Of a stretch of 24,231 nucleotides of DNA, positions 1-6,827 are shown piece after piece. The notes under the pieces are model-generated. The model had not been told where the DNA came from. It was given only the letters and a program-made list of their open reading frames with translations, and did not search any database. Both the position numbers and the translations under genes were made by a program. The number at the start of each line of letters is the position of its first letter. Within the stretch, counting starts at the first letter, position 1. Source of the stretch: a bacterium (lineage in GTDB: Bacteria; Patescibacteriota; Minisyncoccia; Phycocordibacterales; UBA10002); NCBI GenBank assembly GCA_030649775.1, contig JAUSFR010000063.1:1-24231 (forward strand), in the 5' to 3' direction.

Positions 1-2
1 TC

Positions 3-320
3 GTCTACGACAAGGACCGCAAGGTTCTTGAGGACGTCACGTCCGGCCCGGAACTCTCCATTGAGCCCGCCCTCCTCGGAACGAGTGCTACGCGGACTCT
101 CAAGGCTTCCAGCGAAAGCGGGTATGGAGTCAAAATCACCATCAAAAGCCTTCCCGGGAGATTGCTCTCCCTTGAATGGTCGCCCGACCTAAAGAACTGG
201 CAGGAGCTCACACAGCTCGTTGCCGATAGGACGGCTATACCGGGTCAGGCGGAAACCTTTGATTCCCCTCTGGAACCAAGAGGTTTTTACAGGGTGCGGG
301 TGCTAAGCACCGCCCCCTAA
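3..320 (+). CDS. C-terminal fragment of a probable secreted/surface protein (5' truncated)
   Basis: An open frame enters from the window's left edge and ends at TAA 318-320, giving about 105 residues. The frame carries no stop and is followed 25 bp later by a good intrinsic terminator, so it is the true end of a plus-strand gene. The last 50 residues contain LEWSPDLKNWQEL and end in GFYRVRVLSTAP. I recognise this 'L..S.DL.NW..L ... FYRVR' pattern as a small C-terminal beta-sandwich module common at the ends of large secreted proteins in Verrucomicrobia and similar bacteria. The rest of the protein is outside the window, so its function cannot be given. The fragment looks richer in GC than the right end of the window. 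Confidence 0.7.
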   Translation, partial: VYDKDRKVLEDVTSGPELSIEPALLGTSATRTLKASSESGYGVKITIKSLPGRLLSLEWSPDLKNWQELTQLVADRTAIPGQAETFDSPLEPRGFYRVRVLSTAP

Positions 321-344
321 AACACAAGTGTCAATTCACTACGC

Positions 345-378
345 AAAAGCCGGAGTCTCACAAGACACCGGCTTTTTT
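345..378 (+). terminator. Rho-independent terminator after the truncated gene
   Basis: The stem AAAAGCCGG (345-353) pairs with CCGGCTTTT (368-376). It continues inward as GTCT/AGAC across an A-A mismatch and is followed by T6. The A-run on the left arm means it can also stop minus-strand transcripts from the gene at 413-703. Confidence 0.85.
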
Positions 379-412
379 GCACCCAAAACTCCAGAGGGAG
401 TGTGTAGGGAAC

Positions 413-703
413 CTACTTATTGAGTGCCTCTATAACCTTGGCCTTTTCGGCTTGAGTAAAGCCGTATTTTGCCGAATTCTCCGAGGAAAGTGACTGGAAA
501 ATGATAATTTTCTCCTTTTCGGTGAGCGGAGTTTCCGAAACCGTGTCTACACGCTTCATCAGCTGTTGCTTGCTGTTTTCTATCGTGGCGACCTGCTTAT
601 TGCTCGTAGTTCCCCCGCTACCCCCTCCCTTTCCCGACACATAAATGATACCCCCGATGAGGATGACCACTATGAGAACAATGATTGAACTTTTTGTATT
701 CAT
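413..703 (-). CDS. Small membrane-anchored protein, unknown function
   Basis: 96 residues. The N-terminus MNTKSS is followed by a strongly hydrophobic stretch at about residues 7-24, then a glycine-rich linker (GKGGGSGG) and a charged, probably helical C-terminal part with many Lys, Glu and Gln. This predicts one N-terminal membrane anchor and a short soluble domain outside the membrane. I do not recognise the family. The start ATG at 701-703 is the only good one. A weak -10-like TATCTT lies on the minus strand 8 nt before it, but no convincing -35 was found. It shares strand with the calcium-repeat genes at 942-2899 but is separated from them by a 238-bp spacer holding a palindromic repeat. 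Confidence 0.65.
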   Translation of the reverse strand: MNTKSSIIVLIVVILIGGIIYVSGKGGGSGGTTSNKQVATIENSKQQLMKRVDTVSETPLTEKEKIIIFQSLSSENSAKYGFTQAEKAKVIEALNK

Positions 704-769
704 ACGCTCATAAGATAAATAGTACTAACGACGTACCCTAAGTATAGAGGAGGATGTCAACCTAGGCAA

Positions 770-778
770 TGTGGATAA
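770..778 (-). promoter_or_regulatory. Isolated perfect DnaA-box 9-mer
   Basis: TGTGGATAA on the plus strand is TTATCCACA on the minus strand, the consensus DnaA box. It stands alone in the spacer 704-941. A single 9-mer proves little, but it is listed because further perfect copies occur at 15526, 17879 and 17899. Confidence 0.35.
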
Positions 779-795
779 GCGCCAAAAAACAAGGA

Positions 796-929
796 GTCCG
801 CCTCGGCGGACGACTATGTTTTTTGAGCGTCCCCGCCTGTCTGCATGCGGACACGCACAGGCAGACGAATGCGGGGATCCAGTCTTCTTCTTTACTAGAT
901 TCCCGCCTCCGCGAGGATGACAGAGGGGA
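796..929. repeat. Composite palindromic repeat (CTGTCATTCC/GGAATCCAG family)
   Basis: The spacer 704-941 holds a hairpin GTCCGCC-TC-GGCGGAC (796-811). A nested palindrome follows, with CCCCGC (831-836) facing GCGGGG (871-876) around CCTGTCTGC and CAGGCAGAC. It continues with GGGGATCCAG (873-882) and then TAGATTCCCGCCTCCGCGAGG...GACAG up to 921-ish. The same modules recur at 13364-13392, 19906-19960, 20783-20811 and 22162-22189, so this is a dispersed family. The spacer otherwise shows only the DnaA-like 9-mer at 770. Confidence 0.7.
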
Positions 930-941
930 TGAAACCAAACT

Positions 942-1898
942 TTATTTTGTCAGTATATATCCCCCCTCTTCTTTCCCAAACGTCACTTGTTTTTGTGCAA
1001 AATAGCTTGAAATATCACTAAAAGCCGTGGCCAATTTTTCCACCGCGGTTGGATATGCGACTGCCGCCGGTAGTGAATGTACCGGGTCCGTAAGTGCGAG
1101 CGCCATACCCGCGACACTCTCTTTGAGAGCCTCCAGTGCGTTTAAAAGGGCTATGTGCATACCTTTTACGCTCATCGGAGCGGGTATAGCCTTAAAACCC
1201 GAAAGAATGCTCTCGTAACGTTTGACCCGATTATCCAGACTCCCAAGGTCTAACTCGTCTTCATTTTGTAGGGCGCGCTCAAAAATAGTGAGTTCATTCT
1301 CTCCGGTATCAATATGTGCGGTAATCACGGAGCCAAGAGCGTTCCCATAGGCATGCAAAGAGGCTCCGGTATCGGTTTTTGCAAGAACGATATCATCTTC
1401 GGTATAGATTTTCTGCGGAGCGGTGTCAATCGGGCGATTAGTAAACTCCTCAAGGAGCTTTTCTTCATCCTCCGCGGTAAACGGCGCGCCCGATTTTCGC
1501 ATAGTAAGATACTTAGCAAAAAGCTCTCGGGAAAGCCTGTCGGTTTCGGTCCAGTCTCCTCCACCCGGGACGGTCCTCTTTTCAACCGTCTCTTTATCCA
1601 GTTTGTCCCCGGGGCCTGCTTTCAGGGGGTCTCGCCCAAGCTTAATTTCTTCTCCATCCAAGGTTTTGTCCCCATCCGTATCGGGTTTCAGGGGGTCGCT
1701 ATGCCACAGCTCCTCCTCCCAGTCCTTGAGTCCGTCAGCATCCATATCTTTGGAGAGGACTTCTGCGGCTTTGGAGGCTTGTTCGGGGCTAATGCGGTCA
1801 AACTTTATCTCCGTTCGTCCAGTTTGCAAAAACCAAAAGCCACCACCGAGCACGATTACCGTGGCTACCCCGCTTATTATTTTAGTTCGTGTGGTCAT
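942..1898 (-). CDS. Single-pass membrane protein with thrombospondin type-3 calcium repeats
   Basis: 318 residues. Residues about 7-26 form an N-terminal membrane segment. At about residues 51-85 there are two aspartate-rich repeats, DMDADGLKDWEEELW and DTDGDKTLDGEEI, which match the DxDxDGxxDxxE calcium-binding pattern of thrombospondin type-3/EF-hand-like repeats. The rest is a charged, helix-rich extracytoplasmic domain ending in FAQKQVTFGKEEGGYILTK. The protein at 2018-2899 has the same architecture: TM, D-rich repeats, 'LHAYGNALGSVI' versus 'LHLYGNAVGTVI', and an ending of the type QVVFGR. They are therefore tandem paralogues. Such pairs are common beside pilus or surface genes in Parcubacteria, but no pilin is in the window. 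Its exact role is unknown; surface attachment or envelope assembly is inference. Confidence 0.75.
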   Translation of the reverse strand: MTTRTKIISGVATVIVLGGGFWFLQTGRTEIKFDRISPEQASKAAEVLSKDMDADGLKDWEEELWHSDPLKPDTDGDKTLDGEEIKLGRDPLKAGPGDKLDKETVEKRTVPGGGDWTETDRLSRELFAKYLTMRKSGAPFTAEDEEKLLEEFTNRPIDTAPQKIYTEDDIVLAKTDTGASLHAYGNALGSVITAHIDTGENELTIFERALQNEDELDLGSLDNRVKRYESILSGFKAIPAPMSVKGMHIALLNALEALKESVAGMALALTDPVHSLPAAVAYPTAVEKLATAFSDISSYFAQKQVTFGKEEGGYILTK

Positions 1899-1904
1899 AT
1901 TTAG

Positions 1905-1992
1905 GCTTTAGGGAAGAAGGCACTAGGCTATGAAATAGGCTCTAGGCTTTAGGAAAGATTTTTCTCCCTAGTGCCTAGTTTCCTAGAGCCTG
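1905..1992. repeat. CTAGG-word repeat and inverted repeat between paralogues
   Basis: The words ggcactagg, ataggctctagg and ggctttagg recur here. AGGCTCTAGG on the left faces CCTAGAGCCT at about 1981-1990, giving a hairpin with a T-rich loop. It sits after the minus-strand gene 2018-2899 and may terminate it. Nearly the same words appear inside the ksgA coding region at 3921-3959. Confidence 0.6.
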
Positions 1993-2017
1993 TCTCACAG
2001 TATATCAGCTTCTACTC

Positions 2018-2899
2018 TTATCGGGGGAACACAAAGACGGCGCCGGGCTCACTACGGCCAAAAACCACCTGTTCTCGGTAAAAAAGGTCTGAAACATCCA
2101 CTACCGCGCGGGCAAGAGCGAGGGTACTCTCCGAATAGGCCATCATCACCGAACCCTGCAAATACGAACCCACCTCTGTCTGCGCAATCGTATGGAGCGA
2201 CTGCGCGTAATTTTGATAGGTTTCCGTAAGTTTTTTGTGTGCATTGAGGGCTTTTTCGGGGGGGACTACCGAGGCGATACTTGCCTTGAGTTTGTCGTAC
2301 TTTTGCGCGAGCTTCGCAAGGCCTTGGATAAGCTCACTCGTCATTTTGGTGTTGCCGGCTACACGGTTCCAAAAAGCAAGTTCGGCGTCCGCATCCGCTC
2401 CCGCCTCTTTTATGACTGTTCCGACAGCGTTTCCGTAGAGGTGCAAGGGATTTTCAGTTGGGGACTTCGTGGCCGAAGGAAGAGCTGTAATCGGGCTTGG
2501 GATGACCGTGATGGGACGCACTATGACAGACTTTTCCGGTAGAGAGGGCTGTTCCACAGTGGTAAGCGGTGTTTCAAGCGCGTCGCTTTGACCGGCCTTG
2601 TTTGGATTTCGGCGCAAGGCAACTTCATCTCCGTCACGTGTGCCATCACCGTCGGTGTCAGGCAGTAGCGGGTTGGTGCCCCACAATGCTTCCTCAAAAT
2701 CGGGAAGTTCGTCTCCATCGGTGTCCAGTGGCACGACGTTTGTGGTCAGTGCTTCCTCATTCTGAAGCTCCGATAGATTTTCCGGTAGCAGTTTGTCCGC
2801 GTCCTTACGCGAGAAAAGCCACAAAACAACTGCGACCACGATAAGTGCCCCAGTCAGGAACAGTAATCTTCGGATAAGCATGGGAGTAGTTTCCTGCAT
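2018..2899 (-). CDS. Single-pass membrane protein with calcium repeats (paralogue of the gene at 942)
   Basis: 293 residues. Residues about 9-29 are hydrophobic (LLFLTGALIVVAVVLWLF) and give an N-terminal anchor. DTDGDELPDFEEALW and DTDGDGTRDGDEV (about residues 58-90) are two thrombospondin type-3-like calcium repeats. A proline/threonine-rich linker leads to a helical C-terminal domain with LHLYGNAVGTVIKEA and a terminal YREQVVFGRSEPGAVFVF, both shared with its neighbour at 942-1898. A -10-like TACAAT (minus strand, 2908-2913) lies 8 nt before the ATG at 2899, so the transcript may be nearly leaderless. An internal Met at residue 7 is an alternative start. The divergent gene at 2918 begins only 18 bp away. 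Function unknown; surface or envelope role inferred. Confidence 0.75.
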   Translation of the reverse strand: MQETTPMLIRRLLFLTGALIVVAVVLWLFSRKDADKLLPENLSELQNEEALTTNVVPLDTDGDELPDFEEALWGTNPLLPDTDGDGTRDGDEVALRRNPNKAGQSDALETPLTTVEQPSLPEKSVIVRPITVIPSPITALPSATKSPTENPLHLYGNAVGTVIKEAGADADAELAFWNRVAGNTKMTSELIQGLAKLAQKYDKLKASIASVVPPEKALNAHKKLTETYQNYAQSLHTIAQTEVGSYLQGSVMMAYSESTLALARAVVDVSDLFYREQVVFGRSEPGAVFVFPR

Positions 2900-2917
2900 A
2901 TGTTACCATTGTAGTAC

Positions 2918-3391
2918 ATGTTCGCGTCATTCAAAAAGAAATTGATTTTTTCCGTTCTCGCTTTCGTGCTCGTCCTTCCGGTTCCTGCTCACGCGGTCTT
3001 TGATTTCGGCGGGTGGGTGCTCAATGTCCCTGGTACGCACGCAAGCGAGATGTTCCTCGGCACGTCTCCCGCTTTCCCTCCCGAAGGTGTGTATACTTTC
3101 TGGGATACCTTGGAAGGCATTTGTCTCAACGGCGTTCAGGAAGTAGATATCCTGCAGGCAGGAGGAGTACCACAACCCCCAATACTCCTGCAATTTGTGG
3201 GCCAGTACACGTTTTCAAAAGGACCGGCATCACACCCCGGCCAACAAGTCCTTGGAAAATATTTCCCGGGTATGGTATGTATGATGAACTTTGTTTCGTG
3301 GGTGTACTGTGGCTTTGACCTCTGTCCCGTAATCACTCCACTCCCCCTCTTCTTTGCCCCTCTTATCATCTTCAACGGCTCAAGCATTTAG
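2918..3391 (+). CDS. Small secreted cysteine-containing protein, unknown function
   Basis: 157 residues. MFASFKKKLIFSVLAFVLVL followed by PVPAHA is a clear Sec signal peptide, with predicted cleavage after AHA at about residue 26. The mature part is rich in Gly, Pro and aromatics and has four cysteines (EGICLNG, GMVCMMN, YCGFDLCPV), which could form disulphides outside the cell. The C-terminal stretch (VITPLPLFFAPLIIFNGSSI) is hydrophobic and may associate with the membrane. I do not recognise a named family. It is divergent from the calcium-repeat pair and is one of the few plus-strand genes on this side of the window, so it has its own promoter, probably overlapping the start of 2018-2899. 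Confidence 0.65.
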   Translation: MFASFKKKLIFSVLAFVLVLPVPAHAVFDFGGWVLNVPGTHASEMFLGTSPAFPPEGVYTFWDTLEGICLNGVQEVDILQAGGVPQPPILLQFVGQYTFSKGPASHPGQQVLGKYFPGMVCMMNFVSWVYCGFDLCPVITPLPLFFAPLIIFNGSSI

Positions 3392-3392
3392 A

Positions 3393-3463
3393 CAATACGA
3401 ACCTACGAACCTACGAACCTACGAACGAGATACGAAAGTACGAACATACGAATGGCTACGAAT
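3393..3463. repeat. Tandem TACGAAC word array
   Basis: Eight copies of TACGAA, most as (C/A)TACGAAC, are spaced 8-10 bp apart and fill the gap between convergent genes. The array runs into the last codons of ksgA. The same word set (ACAATACGAAC, TACGAAC, TACGAAA) recurs upstream of pnp at 13313-13346. Confidence 0.75.
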
Positions 3464-4229
3464 TCGCAAGAAAAGATGAGAGGTTTTTCCAATCGTCTAT
3501 GGAGAGATTCTCGGGGCGGGCTTTTTCAGCGATGCCACAGGCAAGAAGGTTCTCCGCAGGAACGCCGAGGTTGGATGAGAGAAGTTTTCGTGGGTGAGCG
3601 AAACCCTTTTTGAGCAGTTCAAAAAATCTTTTTTCATCAATTTCTTCAAAAAACTTTTTTGAAATCCCTTCAATAGCAATAATGGCCGAGTCTACCTTTG
3701 GGGGTGGTGAGAACGCCCCCGCCTTCACGGTATCAAGGTAGCGTGGGGTACCATACGCTTTGACGCTGATGGAAAGAATACTTTCTTTGCTGTCATGTGC
3801 GACAATACGCCTCGCCACCTCTTTTTGAACAAGAAGCACCATTGCGGAAGGCTGGTGTTCCGACTCCAGAAATTTTCGTATGAGTGCGCCGGTAATGTAG
3901 TAGGGGATGTTGGCGACAACCGAATAGGCTCTAGGCTCTAGGCCATAGGCACTAGGACTAACATCAAGAATATCGGCATGGATGAGAGAAAGTTTGCCTA
4001 AAGCGATTTCCGAAGCAAATTTTTGCTGTAGTATGGGAATAAGTCGGTCATCTTTTTCAACGGCGATTACCTTGCCTGCCCGCGCGAGCAGGAGCTCGGT
4101 GAGCGCGCCTTCCCCGGGGCCCACCTCAAGTACGGTATCCTCCGGCGAAAGATGCCCCGCTTCCGCGATTTTGCGAAGCGCGCTACCATCGCGAAGAAAA
4201 TGTTGACCAAGCGACTTCTTTTTTAGCAT
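3456..4229 (-). CDS. rsmA: 16S rRNA (adenine-1518/1519 N6)-dimethyltransferase RsmA (KsgA)
   Basis: 257 residues, normal for the family. It dimethylates two adjacent adenines in the 3' hairpin of 16S rRNA with S-adenosylmethionine, late in 30S assembly. Seen: KKSLGQHFL at residues 4-12, the SAM-binding motif LEVGPGEGALT (34-44), acidic VEKD (57-60), and the catalytic NIPYYITG (107-114; family N-[IL]-P-Y-[YF]). The C-terminal helical domain includes FAHPRKLLSSNLG. Odd: residues about 91-103 (SPSAYGLEPRAYS) are encoded by a CTAGG-rich stretch of the same words as the spacer at 1905-1992, just before the catalytic motif, where other KsgA proteins have a short loop. The start ATG is immediately preceded by the 116-bp repeat. 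Confidence 0.95.
   Translation of the reverse strand: MLKKKSLGQHFLRDGSALRKIAEAGHLSPEDTVLEVGPGEGALTELLLARAGKVIAVEKDDRLIPILQQKFASEIALGKLSLIHADILDVSPSAYGLEPRAYSVVANIPYYITGALIRKFLESEHQPSAMVLLVQKEVARRIVAHDSKESILSISVKAYGTPRYLDTVKAGAFSPPPKVDSAIIAIEGISKKFFEEIDEKRFFELLKKGFAHPRKLLSSNLGVPAENLLACGIAEKARPENLSIDDWKNLSSFLANS
3921..3959. repeat. CTAGG-word insertion inside rsmA
   Basis: ataggctctagg, ctctaggcc and ataggcactagg follow each other here. They match spacer 1905-1992 but lie in the coding frame. The insertion is a multiple of three and adds about 13 residues before the NIPYY catalytic motif. Confidence 0.65.
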
Positions 4230-4230
4230 A

Positions 4231-4346
4231 AACAGATACCAATAATACTAATCTATTCCAATCTACAAATACCTACTAATGTGAGCTGTCTTTTCTTATT
4301 CGCAGGTATTAGTAGGTTGGTATGCATTCGTAGATTGGTATCTGTT
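4231..4346. repeat. 116-bp structured repeat, copy 1
   Basis: This element fills the gap between uvrD and rsmA. Its ends are inverted repeats (AACAGATACCAAT / ATTGGTATCTGTT), and nested inside are CCAATCTAC/GTAGATTGG and ACCTACTAAT/ATTAGTAGGT, so it can fold into one long hairpin. Copy 2 at 9509-9624 has the same length and differs at six positions as I aligned them. Both are transcribed, if at all, with minus-strand genes. Confidence 0.85.
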
Positions 4347-4350
4347 TTTC

Positions 4351-6351
4351 TTAGTCAAAGAAGATAATCTTCCCTCCCCCTTCAAGATAGTTTTCAGCTT
4401 GCAGGAATTCCTCGTCAATGTCAAAGATAAACTCGGAGGGAACGGTGACCTGCCTGGAGCCGAAGATGGTGCGTACTCCCGCGTAGGTGAGAAACACTTT
4501 GTGCTTCGCCCGCGTGAGTGCGACGTAAAACAGACGACGTTCCTCCTCGGATGCGCTTTCATCTCTCGTCTCGTTCATGCGTTCGTGAGGAAACAGTCCT
4601 TCTTCAAGGCCCGAGATAAACACATAGGCAAACTCAAGTCCCTTTGAGGCGTGTACGGTCATCAGGCGCACTGCGGGCTTTTCGTCTTTGAGCTCGTCTT
4701 GGTCGCTCTGGAGAGCTACATCCGCGAGAAACTTATCTACCGCTTCTTCTCGCGTCACCAGATGGTCGTAGCGTGTCGCAAACGTCACCAGTTCTTTGAT
4801 GTTCTCCAAGCGTTCTTCATCCTCACTGCCACCTTTTTTGAGTTCAGCCTCTATACCACTTGCGGTCACAATCCATTTAATCGCTTCGGAAAGTGGGAGC
4901 GTTGCCAATTTTTCCTTTAGGTCACGCAAGAGTTTCTTAAACGAGTTGAATTTTTCCCGCATTGCAGGCGGTAACTCGGCTTCCTTCCCCGCCAGAATTT
5001 TTAGCAAAGTAACCTTGCCGATACCGCGAGCGGGAACGTTGATGATTCGGCGCAGGTCGCCAATGCTGTCGGGATTCTCGCAGGCGCGCACATAGGCGAG
5101 CACATCCTTCACCTCTTTACGTTCAAAGAAACGGATGCCGAGCACTTGATAGATAACCTCCTCACGGAGAAACGCCTCTTCAAGCACGCGACTTTGAAAA
5201 TTTGCGCGAAAAAGCACCGCGATTTCCGACGGGGATATTCCGTCAGCGATGAGTTGCTTGGACCGTTGCGCAATGAATGAGGCTTCCTGCATTTCGTCAT
5301 AGGCGGTAAAAAGCCCCACCTTTTCGCCTTCACCGTTTTTCGTAAACAGGGTCTTCTCCCGACGCATTTTATTCTTTTCAATAATGCGATTCGCAACGGT
5401 GAGAATGGTTTGCGTGGAGCGGTAGTTTTCCTCCAGGAGGACAATTTTTGCGTTCGGATAGTCCTTTTCAAAGTTCAAGATGTTTTTGATACTCGCTCCT
5501 CGCCAACTATAGATATTCTGGTCGATATCACCCACCACGGCAATATTTTTGTGCTCGTCAGCCAGGAGTTTTGCAATCATATACTGCACATGGTTCGTAT
5601 CCTGATATTCGTCTATGTGAATATAGCGCCACAGTTTCTGGTAATGTTCGCGGATTGACGGCTCGTTTTTGAGGAGTAGCGCGGTTTTGAGAAGGAGGTC
5701 GTCAAAATCAAGCGCCTTTTCTTTTTTCAGCACCGCTTCGTACTTTTCCCAAATATCCGCGACAATTGCGGGGAAGTATTCGCCCTCGGACTTCGCCTTG
5801 AATTCGGCAAGCTCCACCATCTTCCCTTTTTCACGGCTAATGGCCGACAAGAGCTTCCCCGGTTCAAAGCTTTTGGGGTCAAGGTCGGTTTCGCGTATCG
5901 CCTCTTTGATGGCGCTTAGCGAATCGCTTCGGTCAAAAATGGTAAAACGCTTTGCAAGCCCGAGCCGTCCACTATTTTCCCGCAGAATGTGTACGCCGAG
6001 CGAGTGAAAGGTGCCGAGCCAGGGGAAGCGTTTAGCGTTTAGCCCGCCCGGATGAACATCCGTTCGGACGGGCGTGTGGCGGTTAGTACCATCAAAGTCG
6101 CCTTCGTAAGCAATTCCCTGATCCTTTGTGATGAGGGTGTGCACGCGCTCCCGCATTTCTTTCGCCGCTTTGTTGGTAAAAGTAATGGCAAGAATTGATT
6201 CCGGAGCAACTCCCTGCTTGATGAGGTGGAGGATGCGGTGCGTAATGACGCGGGTTTTTCCCGCACCGGCCCCCGCAACGATAAGAAGTGGCCCCTCGGT
6301 TGTCATCACCGCGTCTTTCTGTCGCTCGTTAAGGCCGAGAAGGTACTGCAT
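4351..6351 (-). CDS. uvrD: UvrD/PcrA-type superfamily 1A DNA helicase
   Basis: 666 residues from the chosen ATG; a longer frame to 6435 adds a poor N-terminus, while MQYLLGLNERQKDAV matches family starts. It is an ATP-driven 3'-5' helicase of nucleotide-excision/mismatch repair and replication-conflict resolution. Seen: Q-motif LNERQ (7-11), Walker A AGAGAGKT (26-33), motif Ia ITFTNKAAKEM, GTFHS, DFDDLL, Walker B/DExx IDEYQDTN, motif III GDIDQNIYSWRGA, motif IV ENYRS, motif V TVHASKGLEF, motif VI YVALTRAK. The usual C-terminal extension (about 60-80 residues in PcrA) is short. Odd: residues about 88-109, just before GTFHS, are encoded by a palindromic, AAACGCT-word-containing stretch (6025-6090) and look like an insertion. 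A -10-like TATATT (minus, 6361-6366) lies 9 nt before the start. Confidence 0.93.
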   Translation of the reverse strand: MQYLLGLNERQKDAVMTTEGPLLIVAGAGAGKTRVITHRILHLIKQGVAPESILAITFTNKAAKEMRERVHTLITKDQGIAYEGDFDGTNRHTPVRTDVHPGGLNAKRFPWLGTFHSLGVHILRENSGRLGLAKRFTIFDRSDSLSAIKEAIRETDLDPKSFEPGKLLSAISREKGKMVELAEFKAKSEGEYFPAIVADIWEKYEAVLKKEKALDFDDLLLKTALLLKNEPSIREHYQKLWRYIHIDEYQDTNHVQYMIAKLLADEHKNIAVVGDIDQNIYSWRGASIKNILNFEKDYPNAKIVLLEENYRSTQTILTVANRIIEKNKMRREKTLFTKNGEGEKVGLFTAYDEMQEASFIAQRSKQLIADGISPSEIAVLFRANFQSRVLEEAFLREEVIYQVLGIRFFERKEVKDVLAYVRACENPDSIGDLRRIINVPARGIGKVTLLKILAGKEAELPPAMREKFNSFKKLLRDLKEKLATLPLSEAIKWIVTASGIEAELKKGGSEDEERLENIKELVTFATRYDHLVTREEAVDKFLADVALQSDQDELKDEKPAVRLMTVHASKGLEFAYVFISGLEEGLFPHERMNETRDESASEEERRLFYVALTRAKHKVFLTYAGVRTIFGSRQVTVPSEFIFDIDEEFLQAENYLEGGGKIIFFD
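6025..6090. repeat. Palindromic repeat insertion inside uvrD
   Basis: GCCCGCCCGGATG faces CATCCGTTCGGACGGGC around a short loop, flanked by GCGTTTAGCGTTTAG. That second word is the complement of the CTAAACGCTAAACGC array beside cca at 15957-15984. The stretch stays in frame and adds about 22 residues (TPVRTDVHPGG, LNAKR) between motif Ia and GTFHS. Confidence 0.6.
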
Positions 6352-6458
6352 AGCCTGACAAATATAACATGGAACATGGAGGATGAAGCAAAAACCACAA
6401 GAACAGGCTTTTTCTTCCGGTATTTCATATTTCATTCTTCATATTTCGTATCTTTCGT

Positions 6459-6504
6459 TATGGTCATGCGACCACTGCTCGCCTACGGCGGTTGTCCACA
6501 GGTA
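6459..6504. repeat. Single copy of the 34-bp GCTCGCCTACGGCGG repeat with degenerate DnaA box
   Basis: About 47 bp starting ttatggtcatgcgaccactg and running through GCTCGCCTACGGCGGTTGTCCACAGG. It differs at two positions from the last unit of the tandem array at 15438-15538. CGCC-TA-CGGCG forms a small hairpin. TTGTCCACA (6492-6500) is one base from a DnaA box. Confidence 0.65.
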
Positions 6505-6516
6505 GCCTTTTTTTCG

Positions 6517-6545
6517 TTGACATTACACCGCTATTCAGCTACTCT
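6517..6545 (+). promoter_or_regulatory. Predicted sigma-70 promoter for the LysM/M23 gene or a leader RNA
   Basis: A perfect -35 TTGACA (6517-6522) is followed after 17 bp by TACTCT (6540-6545); the expected start is near 6552. The leader before the peptidase ATG at 6828 would be about 275 nt and has no ORF of its own. It contains GGCCATACAAGGCC and a GAAACCC/GGGTTTC inverted pair before a T-rich run (about 6680-6720). I could not match it to a known riboswitch. Apart from this and the repeat at 6459, the gene-free stretch 6352-6827 holds degenerate aacatgga and catatttc words. Confidence 0.5.
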
Positions 6546-6827
6546 ATAAGGGTCCCGAAAGAAGGATGGATTGATGAAAATGGCCATACAAGGCCGTTTT
6601 CTACGGAAGGCAACACAGAACTGAAACCCTAAGCAGAGCTTTTAAGCAAGCTAATCGATGCAAACACCATAAATTACCGAAACCCATGTAATAGCTCGTC
6701 GGGTTTCCCTATTTTTGGTAGCACGGTCAGTTTCTGAAGAACTCTCCTTTTGGTCTTTTCTTTTATAGAAAAAAACACTAACAACCATTTCCAGAAAGCG
6801 CCCCTTTTGAGCCGGTTTCAGATTAAA

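Noticed and set aside
755..760. TTGACA (minus strand) as -35 of the gene at 413-703
   Set aside because: The nearest TATACT is only 8 bp away and no -10 lies at 16-18 bp.
769..1005. 78-residue plus-strand ORF
   Set aside because: It runs through the palindromic repeat and into the antisense end of the calcium-repeat gene; no promoter or family.
1314..1911. Two long plus-strand ORFs opposite the gene at 942-1898
   Set aside because: They are antisense shadows: no protein-like pattern, while the minus frame has a TM segment and calcium repeats.
6552..6750. c-di-AMP (ydaO) or other known riboswitch
   Set aside because: Gene context is suggestive, but I could not place the conserved core by eye.
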